From a virus: a DNA stretch of 21,238 nucleotides. The position numbers and the translations under genes are program-made. Shown one piece after another: positions 1 through 5,862 of this stretch; the first letter of the stretch is position 1, and the number at the start of each line of letters is the position of its first letter. The DNA is taken from positions 1 to 21,238 of the IMG/VR virus record IMGVR_UViG_3300038558_000090; one strand, given 5' to 3'. Below the pieces are notes generated by a model. That model was not told where the DNA came from. It did not search any database and was given only the letters and a program-made list of their open reading frames with translations.

Positions 1-131
1 ACCTCCACCTGCTCCTCACGCTTTGCCCTGTTGGTCTTCTTATCCATCTCAGCGTGGGCAGCCTTCCATGACCTGGCCACCTCTTGCCTCTTGCGGCAGC
101 CCGGGGCACAGGAGCAATCTATGTAGTGCAT
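1..131 (-). CDS. Partial cysteine-containing small protein, C terminus beyond window
   Basis: Reading leftward from an ATG at 131, the frame stays open for 43 codons to the window edge. It begins MHYIDCSCAPGC and continues as a charged, helical-looking stretch rich in Lys, Arg and Glu. Cys6, Cys8 and Cys12 could be half of a metal site. The ATG overlaps the end of the endonuclease-like gene (stop at 119-121) by 13 nt, as its neighbours overlap each other, which supports it as the next gene of the same transcript. No family is recognised and the end is missing, so no function is proposed. Confidence 0.5.
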   Translation of the reverse strand, partial: MHYIDCSCAPGCRKRQEVARSWKAAHAEMDKKTNRAKREEQVE

Positions 132-613
132 GGTGCCCCCATTACCCTCATCCTCTCTCGGATGCGGTGCTCGAGTATGCCTAAATCTTCGCCACTCATC
201 CGTGGGTGGGCCGCTTCCTTGGCCTCAAGTTCCTTTACCTCAAGCCTACTCCCTATGCCCATGTGAACATTTAGCCCATAGTTCCCCAGCAGCCTATTGG
301 CGATGATTAGCAGGGCAGCTTGAGCTTTCAAGCTATATGGTGCCGTCTGCTCCGCAATGGCCTGCACGTCAAGCTTGCGGAAGACTACCCACAGTAGTGA
401 TAGCTTTCGGCCGGGCAACTGTCGGCAGTAAACCGCCCCGCAGCCGGTTACCCTCAGTAGGGTAGAGATGTGTTCAGGTTCGGTATTTACCACCTGTAAG
501 AGGCTCTTGGTGCCATCCATAACATAGCAACCCTCCGCATCAATGAAGGCCCCCACCCAGGCGGCCTCCACCGCCGTCATGCCCTTAGCCGTTCTAGGTT
601 TGACATGTCTCAC
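119..613 (-). CDS. LAGLIDADG-type homing endonuclease-like protein
   Basis: The protein has one clear LAGLIDADG-family motif near its start (AAWVGAFIDAEGCY), with the conserved glutamate at the metal-binding position. A beta-rich stretch and a helical part (LKAQAALLIIANRLLGNYG) follow, as in this family. One motif in about 164 residues suggests a homodimeric enzyme that cuts a long DNA site; free-standing copies are common in phages. The start is uncertain. A GTG at 619 lies upstream of the predicted transcript start (about 614), so the GTG at 613 (leaderless) was chosen. An ATG at 580, just before the motif, is the other option; its only Shine-Dalgarno-like sequence (AAGGG) is too close. Cleavage activity is inferred from the motif alone. 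Confidence 0.75.
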   Translation of the reverse strand: MRHVKPRTAKGMTAVEAAWVGAFIDAEGCYVMDGTKSLLQVVNTEPEHISTLLRVTGCGAVYCRQLPGRKLSLLWVVFRKLDVQAIAEQTAPYSLKAQAALLIIANRLLGNYGLNVHMGIGSRLEVKELEAKEAAHPRMSGEDLGILEHRIRERMRVMGAPCTT

Positions 614-620
614 ATACACC

Positions 621-650
621 AGTATATATTCGAGTGCGAGAGTCTGTCAA
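621..650 (-). promoter_or_regulatory. Sigma70-type promoter for the endonuclease-like gene
   Basis: On the - strand a perfect TTGACA (645-650) is followed after 18 bp by TATACT (621-626); TATATA at 16 bp is an alternative. Transcription would begin near 614, almost on the GTG at 613. The promoter lies between two genes of the leftward cluster and gives the endonuclease-like gene its own expression. Confidence 0.75.
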
Positions 651-662
651 GTCCCATGCGAA

Positions 663-809
663 TCACTCGAGCACGAATGATTCGATAGCGCGCCTATTAG
701 CCTTGTTCGAACGGCGCAGCATCATCTTCCGGTCCCGCCCGATCCTCACCCTGTTTCGGACCTCACTGCGATGACGCTGATGCTGCCTATCCTGTGCTCT
801 CCACCTCAT
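663..809 (-). CDS. 48-residue highly basic protein
   Basis: A 48-codon frame starts at an ATG preceded by GGAGGT with a 5-nt gap, a strong ribosome site lying inside the end of the upstream gene (overlap 787-809). It starts MRWRAQDRQHQRHRSEV and is extremely rich in Arg, with His and Lys, ending in a short acidic tail (ESFVLE). Such a protein could bind nucleic acid, but no family is recognised. The strong start site, translational coupling and length filling the gap to the next promoter make it a likely real gene despite its size. Confidence 0.65.
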   Translation of the reverse strand: MRWRAQDRQHQRHRSEVRNRVRIGRDRKMMLRRSNKANRRAIESFVLE

Positions 810-1014
810 GTTGCACCTCCTCAGGCTTTGGGCATACCATATGTGCCCACGCCACTAGCCACTGCTTGTCGCTGGCCATGCCATAGATGAATGGGACCAG
901 CCTATCACCTGGGGCAAAGGGCAGCGCACAGTCTATGCAGTAGTCCTCCTCAGGTATTGGGAACAGCAGAGCCGGCCTATCATATGCACCTTTCTGCGCC
1001 ATGCTATCTCTCAT
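787..1014 (-). CDS. Small zinc-finger-like protein (CxxC...HxxC)
   Basis: A 75-residue protein with Cys26-x2-Cys29 (CIDC) and, about 29 residues later, His58-x2-Cys61 (HMVC), with hydrophobic strands between. The pattern fits a single zinc site of the small treble-clef or ribbon type. The ATG at 1014 is chosen over the in-frame ATG at 1002 because GGAGG lies 6 nt upstream of it. The gene overlaps the DUF4326 gene upstream by 11 nt and the 48-residue basic gene downstream by 23 nt. It could bind nucleic acid or protein; nothing points to one. Confidence 0.75.
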   Translation of the reverse strand: MRDSMAQKGAYDRPALLFPIPEEDYCIDCALPFAPGDRLVPFIYGMASDKQWLVAWAHMVCPKPEEVQHEVESTG

Positions 1015-1327
1015 TTCCTGCCTCCAGTAGCTCTACCAGTATATCACCATGGCACGGCAGGGGTTTGCAGTAGCAGCCAAGCCGCTTACCCTTGAGCTCC
1101 TTAAATTTAGCCCGCAACTCTGGCTCAAGGGTTAGCCGCAGAGCAATGTACCCCCTGTACTGCCTAATGGCTTCGGCTCGGCTACACTTAGGACCGATTC
1201 TGTATGGGTTGCCCCACAGCCCACCTCGCCCAATGTACACATCATAGGCTTCTCGGCGCAGGTTCACCACAACCGTTGGGCCTACTGGCTCATCAGACAT
1301 CAGTTGCTCGAAGGTTGGATCAACCAT
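1004..1327 (-). CDS. DUF4326 family protein
   Basis: This 107-residue protein shows the marks of the DUF4326 family: VVNLRRE (20-26) with YDVYIGR just after, WGNPYRIG (38-45), a helical middle, and LGCYCKPLPCHGDIL (83-97) near the C terminus, holding three Cys and one His. The length fits a complete single-domain member. The family is common in phages and bacteria, but its biochemical role is not established; the Cys/His cluster suggests a metal site. The ATG at 1327 is the first possible start after an in-frame TGA; its ribosome site is weak because GGAGG lies 16 nt away. It is the first gene after the promoter region at 1379-1408. Confidence 0.85.
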   Translation of the reverse strand: MVDPTFEQLMSDEPVGPTVVVNLRREAYDVYIGRGGLWGNPYRIGPKCSRAEAIRQYRGYIALRLTLEPELRAKFKELKGKRLGCYCKPLPCHGDILVELLEAGNER

Positions 1328-1378
1328 GACTCAGTCTTTCCTGCCTCCTGCTGGTGATAATAAATTGTCTCTTAAGAC

Positions 1379-1408
1379 ATTATACTTAGTAACACGTAAT
1401 GTATTACG
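1379..1408 (-). promoter_or_regulatory. Promoter -10 box with adjoining palindromic operator-like site
   Basis: On the - strand a perfect TATAAT lies at 1379-1384. No good -35 box is found at 16-18 bp. Instead the -35 position is covered by an inverted repeat, CGTAAT-2 nt-ATTACG (1395-1408). Together these suggest an activator-dependent or repressed promoter for the DUF4326 gene and those after it. The rest of the gap (1328-1453) shows no gene and no clear terminator. Confidence 0.55.
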
Positions 1409-1453
1409 AAGCCATTTTCAGGCTATCTAACTGACATTGTAATAGAAAGGCCA

Positions 1454-2218
1454 TCACCCTTGGTGGAGCGAGATACGCTCAAACTTAAGGTTGTTCCGGT
1501 TGATATGGATGAGCATGGGCTTCAGCTCTTCCTCTGAGTTACGGGTGAGGGGAAAGCTCACCTCTATGTCATCGGAGTGCTCACTCACCCTCCTCACTCC
1601 CACAGCAGTATCACACCAGTTCGGCAGGAAGGAGCTGCCCATCATCTCCTCAGCGCCTCGGTCTATGACGTGGCCTTCTTCATCGGTGCCCGGCTTGCGA
1701 GTGTGAGTTACAATGATGAGAGCAACATTGTACTTGGCAATGAGGCGGTCGAAGTTATCCAGCAGGCCCATCATGTCTCGCGGGTCCGAGATATGGCCAG
1801 TCAAGACTTTGTACAGCGGGTCGATGACCACTATATCGGGCTGCACCATGGCCACAGCCCGGTCCAGGGCTTGAAAGCCCCAATCTCGATCCAGCTTTAG
1901 GTAGTGCTCAGTGATGAACCAGAGGTTGGTGGGGTATAGGTTGTGGCCTGAGGCATATTTGATAACCCGCTTGCGGAACTCTGCTTTAGGAATCTCAAGT
2001 TGCAGCGATAGGAGGGTGCTTTCCTTGGTGTCGAAGCCGAACCACTTCGCCCCGGAAGCAAGGCAGAATGAGGTGTGGAGAGCGGTCATGGACTTCCAAC
2101 TTTTCCACTGGCCGAAGATGACAAGGCGCGTCTGTGGCAGGAGCAGGCCGCCTGATATGATGGTCTCAACATTAGGAGGTTGCCAGTCCATTAACTGCCT
2201 TAGGGATTCTACCTCCAT
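1454..2218 (-). CDS. RecA-fold AAA-type ATPase, RepA/DnaB-like, probable replication protein
   Basis: A 254-residue P-loop ATPase of the RepA/AAA_25 type. The Walker A segment is FGQWKSWKS (35-43, Lys42-Ser43), in which Trp replaces the usual Gly before the lysine. Walker B is DIVVIDPLYKV (128-138, Asp133). The later strand VALIIVTHTRK (165-175) ends in the sensor-like Thr-His-Thr, and an MMGSSFLPNWCDT segment follows, as in hexameric RepA-like helicases and KaiC/RadA-like ATPases. It may unwind or load DNA in phage replication. The ATG at 2218 is chosen because it overlaps the upstream stop as TAATG; a GTG at 2278 lacks a ribosome site. No primase or polymerase is seen nearby. Confidence 0.8.
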   Translation of the reverse strand: MEVESLRQLMDWQPPNVETIISGGLLLPQTRLVIFGQWKSWKSMTALHTSFCLASGAKWFGFDTKESTLLSLQLEIPKAEFRKRVIKYASGHNLYPTNLWFITEHYLKLDRDWGFQALDRAVAMVQPDIVVIDPLYKVLTGHISDPRDMMGLLDNFDRLIAKYNVALIIVTHTRKPGTDEEGHVIDRGAEEMMGSSFLPNWCDTAVGVRRVSEHSDDIEVSFPLTRNSEEELKPMLIHINRNNLKFERISLHQG

Positions 2219-2778
2219 TAGTACACCATGCTGCCCTTGCACTGAGGACAAGTTCTCTTGCTTACCTTCAGCTGGCACTTAGGGCAGTATGGGTTCAGGA
2301 GCCGAGGCACGTAGTAGACCTCGGCATCATGGAAGATTCGCTCTTTGTGGAGGAAGATGGTGGGCCTCAGCCTTCTGACCGCAGCACGGGCGAAGGCCAG
2401 AGTGACCGCGGCGGAATAGAAGGTGAAGCCCTGCTCCCATACCTCTGACTCAGCAGTGATGCTGACCTCCAAGCAGGGGCCGAAGTGCTGGTTCACAACT
2501 CCAGAGCGGCTGGACCATGGGCCCTTGATGGCAACCTGAGTGCCATCTTCAAGGTGCAGGTGGAAGGTCCTGCCTCCAAAACCGCACTCATCACGGGGGC
2601 TGTGGACCATGAAGCTGACGTAGCCATCGAGCTCTGCGTAGAATAGAGTGGAGCCGCCTATATCCTTACTCTTGTAGATGAGGCTGGACATGGGTGGCAA
2701 CTCATCCACCAGGAGCTTGAGCCTAGGCTCATTGTCATACCGATCATTCCACTCGACATCAACTGCTGTTGCCTTCAC
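2218..2778 (-). CDS. Protein with C-terminal zinc ribbon
   Basis: A 186-residue protein of unrecognised family. The body (about 1-160) is beta-rich, with short strands such as FHLHLEDGTQVAIKGPWSSR and a helix FYSAAVTLAFARAAVRRL. The last 22 residues hold CPKC (165-168) and CPQC (177-180), a compact zinc ribbon. The GTG at 2778 is chosen because GAGGAG sits 8 nt before it; the open frame continues farther upstream, but that stretch is low-complexity Ser/Arg/Pro sequence opposite the preceding gene. It overlaps the gene before it by 20 nt and couples to the ATPase gene by TAATG. The position next to the ATPase suggests a DNA-replication or recombination partner; this is inference. Confidence 0.75.
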   Translation of the reverse strand: MKATAVDVEWNDRYDNEPRLKLLVDELPPMSSLIYKSKDIGGSTLFYAELDGYVSFMVHSPRDECGFGGRTFHLHLEDGTQVAIKGPWSSRSGVVNQHFGPCLEVSITAESEVWEQGFTFYSAAVTLAFARAAVRRLRPTIFLHKERIFHDAEVYYVPRLLNPYCPKCQLKVSKRTCPQCKGSMVY

Positions 2779-3070
2779 TCTGCACTCTCCTCGCTTCGAG
2801 TTTCTCAATGATTCGGCGCAAGGCATTGTCCGGTGAGTTGTCACCCGGGCCATTATAGGCAAGCTCGGTGATTTCCTGCTCCTCGGACTCATCGTCAAGC
2901 CTGCCATAGATGGCGACCTCACCAGTGGTTAGAACCTCGGCTGAGAAGTGCATGCCCTCAGCCCGCCTCACCCACTCCACTCCGACCTCGGCATAGTTGG
3001 GCACGGGCCTGCCATCTGGCCTCAGGTACTGGGTGACCTCAACCTCGCTGTCCAGCTTCGGAGTCCTCAC
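2759..3070 (-). CDS. Hypothetical 103-residue acidic protein
   Basis: A 103-residue acidic protein, not recognised. It has a beta-rich N-terminal half (VEVTQYLRPDGRPVPNY, HFSAEVLTTGEVAIYGRL), an acidic turn (DDESEEQEITELAY) and a C-terminal helix (ALRRIIEKLEARR). The GTG start at 3070 is supported by GGAGGT 5 nt upstream. It overlaps the HTH gene by 32 nt and the zinc-ribbon gene by 20 nt. Position in the operon just before the ATPase region suggests an early or replication-related role, but nothing in the sequence proves it. Confidence 0.7.
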   Translation of the reverse strand: MRTPKLDSEVEVTQYLRPDGRPVPNYAEVGVEWVRRAEGMHFSAEVLTTGEVAIYGRLDDESEEQEITELAYNGPGDNSPDNALRRIIEKLEARRVQSEGNSS

Positions 3071-3383
3071 TGTCCACCTCCATGACTATGCCTAACCTCT
3101 TCCTCCACCTGCAGGCAGTGGAGTAGTTGATCCCAAACCTTCTCTGGATGTGGCGAAGGCTGCCATCAGTGAGCATCTCCTCGATGGACAGCCTGTAGCG
3201 AGACTCTAGGGCTATCATCGCCCACGTCTTCTTCACCTTCTTGATGGGTGGAAGCCGACGATGGCGACCCAGCTTCGACTGCTGGCTTACTCCGCGCTTC
3301 TCCAGAATGCGCCTTCGGACATGGGCGAAACGATAGCCAGCTCTTGGCTTGCGCCTGGGCTGGTACTTATTTGTAAAGCGCAT
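3039..3383 (-). CDS. Helix-turn-helix DNA-binding protein
   Basis: The 114-residue protein starts with a very basic segment (NKYQPRRKPRAGYRF, then more Arg/Lys to about residue 52). A helix (WAMIALESRYRLSIEEML) follows, then a helix-turn-helix at about 76-98: LRHIQRRFGINYSTACRWRKR, where GINYSTACRW matches the turn and recognition helix of transposase-like and terminase-like HTH units. The tail is acidic. Likely it binds DNA as an early regulator or replication accessory. The ATG at 3383 overlaps the preceding gene's end by 17 nt. No catalytic residues are seen, so a transposase is unlikely. Confidence 0.75.
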   Translation of the reverse strand: MRFTNKYQPRRKPRAGYRFAHVRRRILEKRGVSQQSKLGRHRRLPPIKKVKKTWAMIALESRYRLSIEEMLTDGSLRHIQRRFGINYSTACRWRKRLGIVMEVDSEDSEAGQRG

Positions 3384-3531
3384 TCGCCACTACACTCCTG
3401 AGCACAACCTCACGCCGGCCATCCTCATACTGGAGGGTGACCCAGGTGTTGTGGCCCACCAGCTCCACAGCCACAATCTTCACCAAGGCACCTTGGAAGT
3501 AGAGGCGCCGGCCCACCCTGATTTCACTCAT
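3367..3531 (-). CDS. 54-residue beta-barrel-like protein
   Basis: Starting at the ATG at 3531, the protein has 54 residues: MSEIRVGRRLYFQG, VKIVAVELVG, WVTLQYEDG, then a short helix VVLRSVVANALYK. The alternating strand pattern resembles a small SH3-like or OB-like barrel. This start is preferred to one at 3600 because AGGGAG lies 9 nt upstream and the 23 residues before it read as low-complexity Cys/Ser sequence opposite the preceding gene. It overlaps the zinc-ribbon gene by 8 nt and the HTH gene by 17 nt. No family is recognised. Confidence 0.6.
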   Translation of the reverse strand: MSEIRVGRRLYFQGALVKIVAVELVGHNTWVTLQYEDGRREVVLRSVVANALYK

Positions 3532-3793
3532 ACAGCTCATCTCCCTCGAACAGCAGGCCGCAGAGCAGGCACACATAGGACTCCTCGTAGGCGAAGCCAT
3601 AAGGGTGTGAGCCGTAGATGGTCTCGCTGCTACCGCACCCTGGGCAGTCTACGAAGCTGAGCCCCTGTGGGTTTGGCTTATGACCCCGGAGCTCAAGGTA
3701 ATAGTATCGCTCAAGCCCAAGCTTCTTGAGCCTTGCATACTCTGCTCTGAGCTCCTCAGTGCTGGCCTCATGCTCAATGGAGTCCGATTGCAT
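3524..3793 (-). CDS. Zinc-ribbon protein, possibly frameshifted from 3858
   Basis: From the ATG at 3793 this encodes 89 residues: a charged helix (EHEASTEELRAEYARLKKLG), then a ribbon with Cys50-x2-Cys53 (CPGC) and Cys75-x2-Cys78 (CLLC), ending in an acidic tail. The ATG is poorly placed, with the nearest GGAGGT 12 nt away, and the codons before it in the same frame look non-coding. In another frame just upstream lies a second, convincing ribbon (see 3649-3858). A single -1 shift after the CLQCN stretch would join both into one 114-residue double-ribbon protein. So this may be the second half of one gene, or an independently started overlapping gene. Confidence 0.65.
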   Translation of the reverse strand: MQSDSIEHEASTEELRAEYARLKKLGLERYYYLELRGHKPNPQGLSFVDCPGCGSSETIYGSHPYGFAYEESYVCLLCGLLFEGDELYE

Positions 3794-3858
3794 TGCAGGC
3801 AATTCACCTCCCCGCCCTGGAAGTACAGGACCTGGCCGCCACAAAACTCACAGCGCAT
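3649..3858 (-). CDS. N-terminal zinc ribbon reading frame overlapping 3524-3793
   Basis: The ATG at 3858 overlaps the preceding stop as TGATG. It opens a typical phage zinc ribbon: MRCEFCGGQVLYF then EVNCLQCNR, with Cys3, Cys6, Cys20 and Cys23. After about residue 25 the frame becomes a Ser/Arg/Gly tail with no recognisable structure, exactly where the overlapping frame becomes convincingly protein-like. So the first 25 codons look real and the remaining 44 may be a shadow. Either the protein is a short ribbon with an odd tail, or a -1 frameshift (biological or an assembly error) continues it into the 3524-3793 frame. Confidence 0.5.
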   Translation of the reverse strand: MRCEFCGGQVLYFQGGEVNCLQCNRTPLSMRPALRSSEQSMQGSRSLGLSDTITLSSGVISQTHRGSAS

Positions 3859-4160
3859 CAACTCTCACGCTCCCCAAGGTGCATCCTGATGCGGTTGCGG
3901 AGCTCCACTCCATCCACCACTTCACCCTCCTTGAGTCCTGCCTCTTTGCTGGCATCATGCCCGAGGAGCAGCAGCAAGGCATCCTTGGCTGTCATGTCGT
4001 TGATACTTGCTGTGGTGAAGCCGGCCTTCGCCGATGGCATCAGTCTGTCCACTATGGGGGCTATGGCGGCGACTGCCTCCTTCAACTCCTCAAGGAGCTG
4101 GTCCTCTGGCACATCGGTGCCTATTATGGTGGTGATCCTAGCGACTAGGGGGTTGCTCAT
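3858..4160 (-). CDS. Hypothetical helical protein, 100 residues
   Basis: A 100-residue, mostly helical protein: an N-terminal helix (PLVARITTIIG), an acidic helix (EDQLLEELKEAVAAIAPIVDRLM), a leucine-rich segment (AKDALLLLLGHD) and a C-terminal charged helix (ELRNRIRMHLGERES). There is no cysteine cluster, unlike most neighbours, and no signal or membrane segment. The start overlaps the previous gene by 4 nt (ATGA) and the end couples to the ribbon gene by TGATG. Not recognised. Confidence 0.7.
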   Translation of the reverse strand: MSNPLVARITTIIGTDVPEDQLLEELKEAVAAIAPIVDRLMPSAKAGFTTASINDMTAKDALLLLLGHDASKEAGLKEGEVVDGVELRNRIRMHLGERES

Positions 4161-4426
4161 AGCCGACCCTTCCTTCTGAAGTACTCGTACAGTTGGTCCC
4201 CCATGCTGTCCGGCTTCTCACTCCGACCATAGACTTTCACGATTGCACCATGAACTACCTCCACATCTATCATGGCACCATTGTCCCTGGCCCACAGCAG
4301 GTGATCCAGCAACTTTCGACGGCCGGGGCCAGTATGCAGGTATGCACCATGGATGGTGCCGGCACACCTGATGTGGCATGAGCCGGCTAGCTCAACAGTC
4401 TTGACCCTGATGGTTTCAAGGCACAT
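4157..4426 (-). CDS. Hypothetical 89-residue protein
   Basis: An 89-residue protein: an N-terminal strand pair (MCLETIRVKTVELAG), then CHIRC and a run of His and Gly (GTIHGAYLHTG), a helix (RRKLLDHLLWARDNGA), two strands (MIDVEVVHGAIVKVYGR) and a short basic tail. The Cys/His residues could make a metal site, but the pattern matches no family known to me. It starts 2 nt after the upstream stop, with no good Shine-Dalgarno sequence, so it probably relies on translational coupling. It overlaps the next gene by 4 nt. Confidence 0.65.
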   Translation of the reverse strand: MCLETIRVKTVELAGSCHIRCAGTIHGAYLHTGPGRRKLLDHLLWARDNGAMIDVEVVHGAIVKVYGRSEKPDSMGDQLYEYFRRKGRL

Positions 4427-4428
4427 GG

Positions 4429-4686
4429 CTAATCACGGTACACCAGCCTTTCTCCTGGCTCATCGCCATCCTGAGTTGGGAAGTATGGGAAGAAGGCTAG
4501 CGCTTCCCGCTCTGACAGCTTGCATCCATATGCCCGGGTCCACTCCACTGTCAGCTGCTCAGTGGCGGGGTCTGGCAGTGCTCCTATGTAGGCGGCCCAG
4601 TCATCGGCTGCACCTTCGACCGCTACGATGGCCATGCCCATGCCATTGCTATTCCAGTAGCGGTGCTGCATATCACCGTACATCAT
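4429..4686 (-). CDS. Hypothetical phage protein, 85 residues
   Basis: An 85-residue protein beginning MMYGDMQHRYWNSNGMGMA. A strand (AIVAVEG) leads to a tryptophan-containing helix (ADDWAAYIGALPD), then EWTRAYGCKLS, a helix and FFPYFP, ending in RLVYRD. The motif DWAAYIG with a following KLSE...A..FFP pattern resembles small conserved phage proteins of unknown function; this is a memory-based resemblance, not a database match. The ATG at 4686 overlaps the upstream stop (TAATG), with GGAG 4 nt upstream. Confidence 0.7.
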   Translation of the reverse strand: MMYGDMQHRYWNSNGMGMAIVAVEGAADDWAAYIGALPDPATEQLTVEWTRAYGCKLSEREALAFFPYFPTQDGDEPGERLVYRD

Positions 4687-4922
4687 TACTCTCCTCTAGG
4701 CACCTGCCACAGGCCTGCCTGCAGGACTGCTCCATCTTCCTCCTTGGCGGCCTTGTAGCCATCGCGGTAACCCTGGATGTAGAGGCGCCGGAGCAGTGAT
4801 GTTATGCCAAAGCTGGTCATCACCATCCCCGATGCCATGCGGGCGAGGGTCTCTCTTCGCTCGTCAACTACCCCTGTCACCTCAGAGTACTCGGGCTCAC
4901 CTGGCCCTTCATTTGGCATCAT
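4686..4922 (-). CDS. Hypothetical protein, 78 residues
   Basis: A 78-residue protein with an acidic, proline-containing start (MMPNEGPGEPEYSEV), a helix (DERRETLARMASGMVMTS) and an amphipathic segment (FGITSLLRRLYIQGYRDGYKAAKEED). The central stretch is only mildly hydrophobic, so a membrane segment is unlikely. The start at 4922 follows GGAGG closely and overlaps the upstream stop by 4 nt. No family is recognised. Confidence 0.65.
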   Translation of the reverse strand: MMPNEGPGEPEYSEVTGVVDERRETLARMASGMVMTSFGITSLLRRLYIQGYRDGYKAAKEEDGAVLQAGLWQVPRGE

Positions 4923-5119
4923 TCACCCCTCCTAGCGACTATGACATTGACTGGCTTGCCGGCTCGCCTGAGCTTATGCTCCTCATGGAGCTGGCGCTGA
5001 TTTAGGCGATGTAGGCTGCTGGCCCTTCGCCTCCTACCGGCATGAGTTATCAGCCCTACTGGCTTCGGCCTCCTTGGCTTGGGCTCGGGCTCAACCCTCA
5101 CGTATGGATGCTTACCCAT
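4919..5119 (-). CDS. Basic 66-residue protein
   Basis: A 66-residue protein dominated by Arg, Lys, His and Pro: MGKHPYVRVEPEPKPRRPKPVG, then AGRRRRASSLHRLNQRQLHEE. Its charge suggests nucleic-acid binding or a disordered linker-like protein. It overlaps the 54-residue zinc-ribbon gene by 8 nt and the following gene by 4 nt; GGAGG lies 12 nt upstream of its ATG. No family is recognised. Confidence 0.6.
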   Translation of the reverse strand: MGKHPYVRVEPEPKPRRPKPVGLITHAGRRRRASSLHRLNQRQLHEEHKLRRAGKPVNVIVARRGE

Positions 5120-5276
5120 GCCTCATGGCAGCCTCCTCGGCCTGCACCTCATCAACCTTCTTGGGCTTGAAGGCGTAGCTCTTGCACTTGGGATTCCGGC
5201 ACTCCCTGATGCGGCGGGGCCTGCCGGCAACCCGGTACCACCTCATGCCACAGTCGTAGCACCTCTTAGCCACCAT
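5112..5276 (-). CDS. 54-residue zinc-ribbon protein
   Basis: A 54-codon frame from an ATG with GGAGGT 5 nt upstream. The protein starts MVAKRCYDCGMRWYRVAG and has Cys6-x2-Cys9 and Cys26-x4-Cys31 (CRNPKC), flanked by many Arg and Lys, with a helical Glu/Ala tail. This is a basic single-zinc ribbon likely to bind nucleic acid. It overlaps the upstream gene by 11 nt and the downstream gene by 8 nt, filling what would otherwise be a gap in a continuous operon. Confidence 0.75.
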   Translation of the reverse strand: MVAKRCYDCGMRWYRVAGRPRRIRECRNPKCKSYAFKPKKVDEVQAEEAAMRHG

Positions 5277-5451
5277 ATGGCACCTCCCTCTTGACCTTCC
5301 TCCACAACCTGCGGTCTGGACAGCGCCAATGCCTCACCCCCGAGTTGGTCTCAACGGCGCAACACCACCCCACCAGCAAGCCACACTGGTAGCATGGGGT
5401 TGGGCTCATCTCGTCGGCGCCCCTCGGTTCGCCGCACGCCGCGCACAGCAT
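5266..5451 (-). CDS. Cysteine-rich double zinc-site protein
   Basis: A 61-residue protein with eight candidate ligands: Cys3-x2-Cys6, Cys20-x2-Cys23, Cys30-Cys31, His41 and Cys44. The spacing could fit two zinc ions, in a RING-like cross-brace or two successive ribbons, but it matches no named family exactly. A basic tail (RRLWRKVKREV) follows. The ATG at 5451 overlaps the previous stop as TAATG. It is one of three adjacent Cys-rich genes here. Confidence 0.7.
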   Translation of the reverse strand: MLCAACGEPRGADEMSPTPCYQCGLLVGWCCAVETNSGVRHWRCPDRRLWRKVKREVPYGG

Positions 5452-5687
5452 TAGATAGTCTCCACTGTGAGCCTGTCCAGCTTGTCCAGGGCGTTAGTCA
5501 GCCAATGAATGGCCTGCACTAGCCTCCACACCCTGGCGCACTCCTGAGAGCAGCACGGATTGTCTGGGTCATAGCCCCACCTGTGGGCCTCACCCAGCAG
5601 CGCGTTGCAGACGGCGCAGCGCTCCATTGTTTTCAACCCCATGCCATGCTGGTACGCCTGGTTCTGCTCCATGTATCTCTCTACCAT
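5451..5687 (-). CDS. Small zinc-binding protein with CCxxxC motif
   Basis: A 78-residue protein with Cys24-x2-Cys27 (CAVC) and CCSQEC (45-50), a pattern seen in small MYM/TRASH-like zinc-binding modules where CSxxC closes the site. A helical tail follows (RVWRLVQAIHWLTNALDKLDRL). The ATG at 5687 is chosen over a GTG at 5693 because GAGG is 5 nt upstream of the former and too close to the latter. It overlaps the membrane peptide gene by 7 nt. A role in protein or nucleic-acid binding is inferred. Confidence 0.7.
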   Translation of the reverse strand: MVERYMEQNQAYQHGMGLKTMERCAVCNALLGEAHRWGYDPDNPCCSQECARVWRLVQAIHWLTNALDKLDRLTVETI

Positions 5688-5791
5688 GGCCACCTCGCCA
5701 ATATCCAGACTATGAGCAGGGCGATGAGCATCCAGCTCGCGATGGTTGACCAGTCTCGCTTCATGCTTCTGCTCCCGGACTCAGGCACCAT
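5681..5791 (-). CDS. 36-residue single-pass membrane peptide, first gene of leftward operon
   Basis: A 36-codon frame: a polar N terminus (MVPESGSRSMKRDWST) and one hydrophobic helix (IASWMLIALLIVWILA) ending RWPW. The Lys/Arg before the helix and lack of a cleavage site suggest a bound membrane peptide with its N terminus inside. AGAGGTGG ends 4 nt before the ATG. A longer in-frame start at 5827 (48 residues) has its AGG too close. As the first gene after the strongest leftward promoter it would be made early and abundantly. Roles such as superinfection exclusion or membrane disturbance are possible but unproven. Confidence 0.65.
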   Translation of the reverse strand: MVPESGSRSMKRDWSTIASWMLIALLIVWILARWPW

Positions 5792-5862
5792 GATACCACC
5801 TCTCAGGGGATGGGGCGCCCTCGCCATCCTCAGCTCTGCCACTCCTGATTGTTCACATGCTC

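Noticed and set aside
3039-3383. Transposase
   Set aside because: It has a transposase-like HTH but only 114 residues and no DDE or other catalytic residues, and lies in a coupled phage operon.
3349-4179. Several open frames on the + strand (up to 140 codons)
   Set aside because: They oppose a continuous run of leftward genes with ribosome sites and Cys motifs, and have no promoter or coupling.
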